Positions 1-4,309 of a stretch of 5,140 nucleotides of DNA are shown here, one piece after another. The stretch is taken from NCBI GenBank assembly GCA_946885435.1, contig CAMPGL010000145.1:1-5140 (forward strand), given 5' to 3'. A program made the position numbers and the translations under genes. The DNA comes from an uncultured Brevundimonas sp. (GTDB taxonomy: Bacteria > Pseudomonadota > Alphaproteobacteria > Caulobacterales > Caulobacteraceae). The notes beneath the pieces were generated by a model that saw only the letters and a program-made list of their open reading frames with translations, was not told the origin of the DNA and ran no database searches. Within the stretch, counting starts at the first letter, position 1, and the number at the start of each line of letters is the position of its first letter.

Positions 1-162
1 GGCCACGGCCCGCACCGCTACATCTTCACCGTCTTCGCCGTGGACACCGACAAGCTCGACGTGACCCCGGACAACTCCGGCGCCGTGTTCGGCTTCAACC
101 TGCACTTCCACACCCTCGCCAAGGCCTCGATCACGGCCACCTACGAGAACACGGGCGACTGA
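1..162 (+). CDS. YbhB/YbcL family Raf kinase inhibitor-like protein (PEBP), 3' end only
   Basis: This is the last 53 codons of a gene that begins to the left of the window; it is open from base 1 and ends in TGA at 160-162. The visible residues include GPHRYIFTVFAVDTDKLDV and, further on, FGFNLHFHTLAKASITATY. These are the C-terminal signatures of the bacterial phosphatidylethanolamine-binding protein family (YbhB/YbcL): the HRY-hydrophobic-strand segment, and the N-x-H-F....LAKA helix that leads to a terminal T-x-Y strand. Family members are usually about 150-190 residues, so roughly two thirds of the protein is missing. Known members are small soluble ligand-binding proteins, cytoplasmic or periplasmic, whose bacterial role is poorly defined. 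A signal peptide cannot be judged because the N-terminus is absent. The next gene starts 60 bases downstream in the same direction and appears to have its own promoter. Confidence 0.85.
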   Translation, partial: GHGPHRYIFTVFAVDTDKLDVTPDNSGAVFGFNLHFHTLAKASITATYENTGD

Positions 163-169
163 CGTCCGA

Positions 170-199
170 TTGCGCGGCCCTTTCCCGCGTGCCTACATT
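170..199 (+). promoter_or_regulatory. Possible sigma-70-type promoter for the SnoaL-like gene
   Basis: TTGCGC at 170-175 and TACATT at 194-199 are separated by 18 bases. Each matches a housekeeping -35 and -10 element in four of six positions. The predicted transcript would start near 206, just before the GGAGGAAG ribosome-binding site at 211-218 and the ATG at 223. The position fits well, but such matches are easily found by chance. Confidence 0.3.
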
Positions 200-222
200 C
201 GCGGCGCACGGGAGGAAGAACG

Positions 223-717
223 ATGGTCGATCGCCGAGTGGTTCTGCTGTCCGGTCTCACGCTCGCGGCGTCGCCGGCAGCGGCGGCGCAGGCCGGCCCC
301 GACGCCAACAAGGACCTGGTCCGCCGCTTCTTCGAAGAGGTCTGGAGCACGGGCGATCTGTCGCTGCGGGACGAGTTCCTGGGTGCGGATTATCGGGGCC
401 ACATGGCCGGCGCCGAACAGCCCATCGACCGCGACGGCTGGACAGGCTGGTTCCAGGGTTTCCGGACCGCCTTCCCCGACGCCCGCTTCACCGTTGAGGA
501 CCTGATCGCCGAAGGGGATCGAGTGGCCGCCCGGCTGACCATGCGCGGCACTCATCTGGGCCCGATGAATGGCGTCCCCGCGACCGGTCGTGCGGTCGTC
601 GTGACCGGCATGAGCATCGAGCGCGTCGCGAACGGCCGGATCGTCGAGGGCTGGAACCAGAACGACGCGCTCGGCCTGCTGGGGCAGCTGGGCCTACTGC
701 CGCCCCCACCGGGCTAG
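223..717 (+). CDS. Exported SnoaL-like (NTF2-fold) ester cyclase family protein
   Basis: The 164-residue product begins with an export signal: VDRR, then a hydrophobic run VVLLSGLTLAA and an alanine-rich cleavage region, probably cut near AQA (22-24). The D-R-R-V-V-L start resembles a minimal twin-arginine (Tat) motif, so folded export is possible. The mature part is a single SnoaL-like domain (about 28-157). It opens with a helix NKDLVRRFFEEVWSTGDL, then ADYRGH with His60, the FPDARFTVEDLIAEGDRVAARLTMRGTH strands (82-111), and a closing ERVANGRIVEGWNQND strand with Trp144. This order is typical of the SnoaL polyketide-cyclase-like or 'ester cyclase' family, which adopts the cone-shaped NTF2 fold. 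Most such bacterial proteins have no proven substrate, and none is inferred here. The start is supported by GGAGGAAG at 211-218, four bases before the ATG. It is convergent with the DUF4199-like gene, 28 bases away. Confidence 0.85.
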   Translation: MVDRRVVLLSGLTLAASPAAAAQAGPDANKDLVRRFFEEVWSTGDLSLRDEFLGADYRGHMAGAEQPIDRDGWTGWFQGFRTAFPDARFTVEDLIAEGDRVAARLTMRGTHLGPMNGVPATGRAVVVTGMSIERVANGRIVEGWNQNDALGLLGQLGLLPPPPG

Positions 718-735
718 GCGACCCGCTCACTCCCA

Positions 736-756
736 CCCGCGCGGCTCAGGCGCGGG
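736..756. terminator. GC-rich hairpin at a convergent gene junction
   Basis: CCCGCGC (736-742) and GCGCGGG (750-756) form a perfect 7-bp stem around a 7-base loop. The loop contains the stop codon of the reverse-strand DUF4199-like gene (746-748), and the forward SnoaL-like gene ends 18 bases before the stem. No T-run follows in either direction, so it is not a classical intrinsic terminator. It could still mark 3' ends for both genes. Confidence 0.35.
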
Positions 757-1279
757 CCCTCGCCGGCAGGAAGCGGCTGTTTCGCAGCAGCACCGCGCTC
801 ACGATCGAGACCAGCAGCCCGACCGGGAAGATTTCGACGAAGGTCATCGGCAGCCGGAACAGCGGCGATTGATAGGCCACGGCCATCTCGCGCATCTGCG
901 TCTCCAGGTCGCGATACGCCTGGCCAGACAGCCCCTCGGCGCGGCGCGCCTCCAGGGTGGCGGCGATATACTGGTCCATGAAGGCGTAGTCGGTCGCGGC
1001 CAGATAGGCTTCCCACACCAGGACGTAGGCCAGCGATGCGAACAGCGCGATGCCCAGCCCCACCCCCAGCGCCGGCAGGAACTTGATGACGCCGCCGTTG
1101 TGCCGGTCGCGATGCTGTTTGACGCCCATGAAGACCGCCGACATGCCGAGCAGCATGATGAGGTAGCCCAGCCAGACGTTGCCGTGCGGCTCGCCGCCCT
1201 CGATGGCGATCGTGCCGATGACCCCGGCGATGATGATCAGGCCGGCCACTAGGCCGTAGACGATGATGATGCGAGCCAT
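746..1279 (-). CDS. DUF4199-like four-helix inner-membrane protein
   Basis: The 177-residue product has four predicted membrane helices: about 3-25 (IIIVYGLVAGLIIIAGVIG), 35-52 (VWLGYLIMLLGMSAVFMG), 65-92 (ending in YVLVWEAYL) and 145-166 (TFVEIFPVGLLVSIVSAVLL). A charged cytoplasmic turn, KQHRDRHNGG, lies between helices 2 and 3. An approximately 50-residue polar helical segment rich in Arg and Glu (97-144) separates helices 3 and 4. The turn plus the VIKF..AL.VG..IA..ASL.YV..WE pattern are typical of DUF4199 proteins, which have this length and topology and no established function. An in-frame ATG at 1336 would add 19 polar residues, but the start at 1279 has AGGGGAGG (1285-1292) five bases upstream and begins directly with helix 1. 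It lies 96 bases downstream of, and in the same direction as, the LuxR-type gene, so the two may be co-transcribed. The DUF assignment is from pattern memory; the membrane topology is clear. Confidence 0.78.
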   Translation of the reverse strand: MARIIIVYGLVAGLIIIAGVIGTIAIEGGEPHGNVWLGYLIMLLGMSAVFMGVKQHRDRHNGGVIKFLPALGVGLGIALFASLAYVLVWEAYLAATDYAFMDQYIAATLEARRAEGLSGQAYRDLETQMREMAVAYQSPLFRLPMTFVEIFPVGLLVSIVSAVLLRNSRFLPARARA

Positions 1280-1284
1280 GACGG

Positions 1285-1292
1285 CCTCCCCT
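1285..1292 (-). promoter_or_regulatory. Ribosome-binding site that fixes the DUF4199-like start
   Basis: Read on the reverse strand, AGGGGAGG ends five bases before the ATG at 1279. Nothing comparable precedes the upstream in-frame ATG at 1336, so the shorter protein is preferred. Confidence 0.7.
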
Positions 1293-1345
1293 CGGGTGTG
1301 TTGAGGCCCCAAGCCTGACCACACCCCCCGCCGCATCCTATCGCC

Positions 1346-1370
1346 CGAACGGGTGAATTCGACCTGTTCG
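1346..1370. repeat. 25-bp imperfect inverted repeat between luxR-type and DUF4199-like genes
   Basis: CGAACGGGT (1346-1354) faces ACCTGTTCG (1362-1370) across a 7-base centre GAATTCG. Eight of nine arm positions are complementary and the ninth is a G:U pair in RNA (in the forward-sense transcript; it is A:C in the reverse-sense transcript). It begins six bases beyond the stop of the LuxR-type gene and lies 67 bases upstream of the DUF4199-like start. No T-run follows it. It could be an operator for a dimeric regulator, an mRNA-processing hairpin that separates expression of the two genes, or a weak terminator; the sequence does not decide between these. Confidence 0.45.
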
Positions 1371-1375
1371 CCCGG

Positions 1376-1789
1376 TCAGGGGATCAGGCTGAGCTCCCGC
1401 GCGCGTGTCACGGCCTCGGTGCGGGTCGAGGCGCCGAGCTTGGCGAACAGATTGGCCAGGTGCGTCTTGATCGTGTTCGGCGACAGGCCCATGACCCGCG
1501 CGATCTCCTTGTTCGCCCGGCCGGACGCCAGCTCAGTCAGCACCTTCAACTCCTGGCCGGTCAGCCCCAGCGTCCGCACCGCCGCCTCGTTGCGCTTGAA
1601 GGCCGGTCCATGACGTCTTGTCGCAATGCGCCAACCCATCCAGACGCCGCCGGCCGCGAACAGCACGGCCACGACCGCGACGTAGATTTCCGGCGCAATG
1701 GCTCGGGTCGCCTGCTGCATCTCCAGCCACGTCAGCAGGAAGGCGCCGAGCGCCAGAATCAGCCCTGCGACGGCGATGGTGCGGATCAT
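1376..1789 (-). CDS. Membrane-anchored LuxR-type HTH transcriptional regulator
   Basis: The 137-residue product has two predicted membrane helices at the N-terminus, about 3-21 and 34-53, joined by a short loop EMQQATRAIAPE. After a basic stretch RIATRRHGPAFKR comes a LuxR/GerE helix-turn-helix domain (about 74-133). The canonical residues are present: LTGQE (76-80), LASGRANKEIA (87-97) and GLSPNTIKTHLANLFAKLG (101-119), then the STRTEAV segment. There is no receiver or autoinducer-binding domain, so this is not an ordinary response regulator. The two helices form an N-in/C-in hairpin that would hold the DNA-binding domain at the cytoplasmic face, with the loop of about 12 residues outside. 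I infer a one-component membrane regulator, possibly sensing through its co-oriented DUF4199-like neighbour. No good Shine-Dalgarno site precedes the ATG at 1789. A TGA 14 codons upstream and the absence of alternative start codons leave this the best start. It is divergent from purQ across 81 bases. Confidence 0.85.
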   Translation of the reverse strand: MIRTIAVAGLILALGAFLLTWLEMQQATRAIAPEIYVAVVAVLFAAGGVWMGWRIATRRHGPAFKRNEAAVRTLGLTGQELKVLTELASGRANKEIARVMGLSPNTIKTHLANLFAKLGASTRTEAVTRARELSLIP

Positions 1790-1870
1790 GCCGCGATGAT
1801 GCGCGCCGCCCGGCCGTGGTCAATCCGCCGCCCCTGACACGCGGAACGATTCCTGATAGGAGCGCGCGCC

Positions 1871-2533
1871 ATGAGCGCCGCCGTCATCGTCTTCCCGGGA
1901 TCCAACTGCGACCGCGACTGCAAGGTCGCCGTCGAACGCTCCACCGGCGAGCGGGTCGAGATGGTCTGGCACCAGGAGACGGAGCTGCCCAGCGGCCTGG
2001 ATCTGATCGTCCTGCCGGGCGGCTTTTCCTATGGCGACTACCTGCGCTGCGGCGCCATGGCGGCCCAGTCGCCGGTGATGCAGGCGGTCAAGAAGGCCGC
2101 CGACGACGGCGTGGCCGTGCTCGGCATTTGCAACGGCTTCCAGATACTGTGCGAGGCCGGGATGTTGCCGGGCGCCCTGCTGAGGAACGCCGGCCTGAAA
2201 TACGTCTGCAAGCCGATCTCTCTGGAGGTCGCCAACGGCCAGACGCGCTTCACCGCCGGCTATCAGGGCCAGCGCGAAGTACTGATGACCCAGGGCAACG
2301 GTGACGGAAACTACTTCGCCGACGAAGAGACCCTCAACCGCATCGAGGGCGAGGGTCAGGTCGTGTTCCGCTACCTGGACAACCCCAACGGCTCGGCGCG
2401 CAATATCGCCGGCCTGATGAACGAGCGCGGCAATGTGCTGGGCATGATGCCCCACCCCGACCGCGCCTTCGAACCCGAGCTCGGCTCCGCCGACGGCGCG
2501 GTTCTCTTCCGCAGCATCTTCGCCGCGGCGTGA
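1871..2533 (+). CDS. purQ: Phosphoribosylformylglycinamidine synthase subunit PurQ (glutaminase)
   Basis: PurQ is the class-I glutamine amidotransferase subunit of FGAM synthase. It releases ammonia from glutamine for PurL, assisted by PurS, in the fourth step of cytoplasmic de novo purine synthesis (FGAR to FGAM). The 220-residue length is normal for the separate-subunit enzyme. Visible landmarks are [13 protein letters not shown] (5-17), [17 protein letters not shown] (48-64, oxyanion-loop region), the nucleophile Cys87 within [21 protein letters not shown] (171-181), and His195 in MMPHPDRAF. Two departures stand out. The family's PHPE motif, whose Glu completes the triad, reads PHPD (Asp197). 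The usual VAHG[E/D]GN segment reads QGNGDGN (141-147), losing the His. The fold and nucleophile are intact, so I call it functional but divergent. AGGAG at 1858-1862, eight bases before the ATG, supports the start. No purS or purL is adjacent in the window. Confidence 0.95.
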   Translation: MSAAVIVFPGSNCDRDCKVAVERSTGERVEMVWHQETELPSGLDLIVLPGGFSYGDYLRCGAMAAQSPVMQAVKKAADDGVAVLGICNGFQILCEAGMLPGALLRNAGLKYVCKPISLEVANGQTRFTAGYQGQREVLMTQGNGDGNYFADEETLNRIEGEGQVVFRYLDNPNGSARNIAGLMNERGNVLGMMPHPDRAFEPELGSADGAVLFRSIFAAA

Positions 2534-2546
2534 CCGGGACGGCACA

Positions 2547-2565
2547 GCCGGCTTGGTAAGCCGGC
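2547..2565 (+). terminator. Hairpin after purQ, probable terminator
   Basis: GCCGGCTT (2547-2554), a GGT loop and AAGCCGGC (2558-2565) form a perfect 8-bp stem 13 bases after the purQ stop codon. The following bases, GACCGGAGAAAATTC, lack a T-run, so termination would be imperfect or need another factor. The position, between purQ and a separate lipoprotein unit, supports a 3'-end role. Confidence 0.5.
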
Positions 2566-2593
2566 GACCGGAGAAAATTCCATCGCCGGGTGA

Positions 2594-2633
2594 TTGACAC
2601 GCGGCCCGGCTCGCCCTCCCCTCCGCGTACTAT
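2594..2633 (+). promoter_or_regulatory. Possible promoter elements upstream of the lipoprotein pair
   Basis: A perfect TTGACA sits at 2594-2599 and a -10-like TACTAT at 2628-2633. The 28-base spacing is too long for one sigma-70 promoter. TACTAT alone is well placed: a transcript starting near 2640 would begin at the GGGGGAAC that also serves as the Shine-Dalgarno region before the ATG at 2654. TTGACA may be chance or part of another site. Confidence 0.25.
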
Positions 2634-2653
2634 TTGTTCGGGGGAACTCCATA

Positions 2654-3358
2654 ATGTTCAGGAAGATACTCGGGGCCGTCGCGGTCCTGTCCGTTGGCGC
2701 GTGCGCGTCGCCCTATGTCGCCACGCCCTACGATCGTGAGGCCCATGGGATCGAAGTGATCGCGCTGGTCGACGACTCGGTCCCGCCGGAGCCGATCGCC
2801 TATGAGGTCGCCTCGGCCGGGGCCAACTTCGGCCTGATCGGGGCGCTCGTCGACGCCGGCATCCAGGCCAGCCGCCAGGACGCTGTGAAAGACGCGCTTG
2901 AGGCTCACGGCTTCGACGCCGAGGCCGTGCTGGAAGCCCGCATGGCCCGCGCGCTTGAGGCCCAGGGCTACGACGTCGCGGTCCTGCCGGGCTCCGACCG
3001 CCAGCGCCGCGATTTCCTCGTGACCTATCCGGGCGCCCCCGAGGGGACTCAGGCCTATCTCGATCTGGTCGTCACCCAGTACGGCTACCTGTCGGCCGGC
3101 GCCTTCCAGCCTTTCCGTCCGCACGTCGGCGCCACGGCCCGGCTGGTCAGCGTCGAGGATCCGTCGGTCGTGCTGATGGAGAACGTGATCATCCTGAACG
3201 GCATGAATGTGCCCGAGGGCGTGATCACCCTCTCGGCCAATCCCGAGTATGTGTTCCAGAACCGCGAAGCGATGCTGGCGGATCCCGCCCGACTGGCGGC
3301 CGGCGTCGAGGACGCCCTCAATCAGGTCGCCGACACGGCGGCCCAACTCCTGCGGTAG
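2654..3358 (+). CDS. Putative lipoprotein of unknown function (first of a pair)
   Basis: I do not recognise the family of this 234-residue protein. It begins with a lipoprotein signal: MFRK, a hydrophobic run ILGAVAVLSV, and the lipobox V-G-A-C with Cys17 as the lipidated residue. Ala18 follows rather than Asp, which under the E. coli sorting rule suggests the outer membrane. The mature protein has a glycine-rich segment ASAGANFGLIGALVDAGI (53-70), a long helix (75-103), then alternating strands: YDVAVLPG (106-113), AYLDLVVTQYGYL (134-146), and GATARLVSVEDPSVVLMENVIIL (159-181). A C-terminal helix (207-233) closes it. That order loosely recalls the CsgG/LpoB/TolB-N type of envelope lipoprotein domain; this is a tentative comparison only. 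The start at 2654 is chosen because GGGGGA lies eight bases upstream and the signal peptide begins there; an in-frame ATG at 2594 would bury it. The second lipoprotein gene starts eight bases after its stop. Confidence 0.8.
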   Translation: MFRKILGAVAVLSVGACASPYVATPYDREAHGIEVIALVDDSVPPEPIAYEVASAGANFGLIGALVDAGIQASRQDAVKDALEAHGFDAEAVLEARMARALEAQGYDVAVLPGSDRQRRDFLVTYPGAPEGTQAYLDLVVTQYGYLSAGAFQPFRPHVGATARLVSVEDPSVVLMENVIILNGMNVPEGVITLSANPEYVFQNREAMLADPARLAAGVEDALNQVADTAAQLLR

Positions 3359-3366
3359 GCGCGCGC

Positions 3367-4011
3367 ATGACCGCTCGAGTTTTGCTTGCGGCCGGCCTGG
3401 CGACGACTGTGGCGGCCTGCGCCACCGCGGCCCCGCCCCTGCCCGCCGTTCTGGCCTTCGACGGTGCGGGCTGCACCGCCGCCCCGGCCCTGGCCGGCGC
3501 GCTAAGCCTCATTCCCGAGGAGGAGCGCGCGCGCCATTCGGTCGAGACGCAGGTCACCGCCCTGACGCCCTGCCTGACCCGCGACGGCGAAAGCGTGCCC
3601 TATGTGGTCTACGCCCTCCCGTCCGACACGGACGACAAGACTTTGGCGGTCGGCGGCCTGCTCGAGGCCATGCGGATCTTCGCGCCGAGCGTCTCGGTGC
3701 TGGACAGGGACGGACGAGTCACCCGCACCTTCGAGGCGCATGACTACATGTTCCGCGGGCCGGCCTATTCGGTGCAGTTCCGCCCGCGCGCCGGCGACGC
3801 CTACGTCCTGGTGACATCCCAGCCGGCGCTGGTGGGTCAGCGCCACGACGCCATCCAGATCGGCACCAACACGACCACGGTCTATACCGGCTACGGCGCG
3901 TCCAACATCACGACAGGCTGGGACGCCAACACCTCGCGGCATTTCTCGCACGAGGGCGTCGTCCAGGTCCTGGTGCACGACACCGACACCGAAGAAGAGG
4001 GCGAGGCCTAG
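3367..4011 (+). CDS. Putative lipoprotein of unknown function (second of a pair)
   Basis: This 214-residue product has no family I can name. It starts with a lipoprotein signal peptide, MTARVLLAAGLATT, and a V-A-A-C lipobox with Cys18; Ala19 follows, compatible with outer-membrane placement. Two further cysteines, Cys36 and Cys69, could form a disulfide in the periplasm. The middle has strands and a helix (VPYVVYALPSD, 77-87; LAVGGLLEAMRIFAP, 93-107). The C-terminal half is beta-rich, with DYMFRGPAYSVQFRP (126-140), AYVLVTSQPALVG (145-157) and a Thr/Gly/Asn-rich stretch (166-189). The end is acidic. There is no convincing Shine-Dalgarno site in the eight bases between the preceding stop and this ATG, so translation is probably coupled to the first lipoprotein gene. 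The pair likely works in one envelope complex (inference). The stop codon shares a CTAG with the stop of the opposite-strand small gene. Confidence 0.8.
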   Translation: MTARVLLAAGLATTVAACATAAPPLPAVLAFDGAGCTAAPALAGALSLIPEEERARHSVETQVTALTPCLTRDGESVPYVVYALPSDTDDKTLAVGGLLEAMRIFAPSVSVLDRDGRVTRTFEAHDYMFRGPAYSVQFRPRAGDAYVLVTSQPALVGQRHDAIQIGTNTTTVYTGYGASNITTGWDANTSRHFSHEGVVQVLVHDTDTEEEGEA

Positions 4012-4022
4012 GCCTCGTCTTC
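3997..4022. terminator. Palindrome spanning two convergent stop codons, possible bidirectional terminator
   Basis: CGAGGCCTAGGCCTCG (4002-4017) is a perfect 16-bp palindrome. Its central CTAG carries both TAG stop codons, one on each strand. Complementarity continues outward to 3997 and 4022 if G:U pairs are allowed, giving about an 11-bp stem with a 4-base loop in the forward transcript; the outward extension is weaker in the reverse transcript. A short TTT at 4024-4026 follows on the forward side and CCCTCTTCTTC on the reverse side. Position at the junction favours a transcription-end role. Confidence 0.45.
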
Positions 4023-4208
4023 GTTTAGCCGCTCCACGCCGTCCGCGCCGCCCTCGCCGTCGGGCGTCCCCGCGCCGGATCCGACCGGGTCCTGCTGGCG
4101 GTCGAGGTCGCGAGCCCCCATGGCGCCGCCCTGCATGCGCTGGCGGTTGGCCTCGGCCTGGCTGGGCTCGTAGCGGCCTTCGGTGTTGGTCGTGGGGTTC
4201 TCGGACAT
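4008..4208 (-). CDS. Small hydrophilic, probably disordered protein (66 aa)
   Basis: This 66-residue protein has no hydrophobic segment or signal peptide. It is rich in Gly, Asp, Glu, Gln, Arg and Asn (MSENPTTNTEGRYEPSQAEA; NRQRMQGGAMGARDLDRQQD; then a Gly/Asp/Glu tail ending NEDEA), so it is probably soluble and largely unfolded. Small proteins of this composition are common in alphaproteobacteria and are often stress-associated, but I cannot assign a family or function. It is accepted as a real gene because a strong AAAAGGAG (4215-4222 on the reverse strand) lies six bases before its ATG and because it fills the gap between two well-supported genes. It overlaps the second lipoprotein's stop by four bases and is divergent from the TspO-like gene across 101 bases. 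A GGAAC element upstream could link it to the general stress response. Confidence 0.7.
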   Translation of the reverse strand: MSENPTTNTEGRYEPSQAEANRQRMQGGAMGARDLDRQQDPVGSGAGTPDGEGGADGVERLNEDEA

Positions 4209-4229
4209 TTCGGTCTCCTTTTGGAGGGA

Positions 4230-4255
4230 AAGGCCAGCGGAAAGCGTCCGGTTCC
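4230..4255 (-). promoter_or_regulatory. Possible EcfG-type general-stress promoter for the 66-aa gene
   Basis: On the reverse strand, GGAAC (4255-4251) is followed after 17 bases by CCTT (4233-4230). Alphaproteobacterial EcfG/SigT promoters are known as GGAAC, a 16-18 base spacer, then CGTT, so the -35 is exact and the -10 matches three of four. The predicted start near 4222 leaves a very short leader before the ribosome-binding site. One inexact match is weak evidence. Confidence 0.25.
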
Positions 4256-4309
4256 TTGAACCTTGGCCGTGGTTGACGCGTATCTAGGGGGAACCTGGAG
4301 GGCTCCCGC

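Noticed and set aside
714..1322. Reverse-strand open frame of about 202 codons overlapping the DUF4199-like gene in another frame
   Set aside because: Its translation is His/Arg/Gly-rich low-complexity sequence, whereas the other frame gives four clean membrane helices and a good start site.
1280..1336. Upstream in-frame ATG (1336) that would extend the DUF4199-like protein by 19 residues
   Set aside because: The added residues are polar, no ribosome-binding site precedes it, and the ATG at 1279 has an excellent one directly before membrane helix 1.
1833..1860. CTGACA and GATAGG as a purQ promoter
   Set aside because: The -10-like element is poor and overlaps the ribosome-binding site, leaving no room for a leader.
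1820..2545. Reverse-strand open frame of about 241 codons antisense to purQ
   Set aside because: The forward frame is unmistakable PurQ; the antisense frame is a codon-bias shadow.
2594..2653. Earlier ATG at 2594 for the first lipoprotein
   Set aside because: It would place 20 residues ahead of the signal peptide and overlaps the likely promoter; the ATG at 2654 has its own ribosome-binding site.
4215..4226. CTCC-TTTT-GGAG mini-hairpin that could mask the ribosome-binding site of the 66-residue gene
   Set aside because: The stem is only four base pairs and does not extend, so stable sequestration is unlikely.
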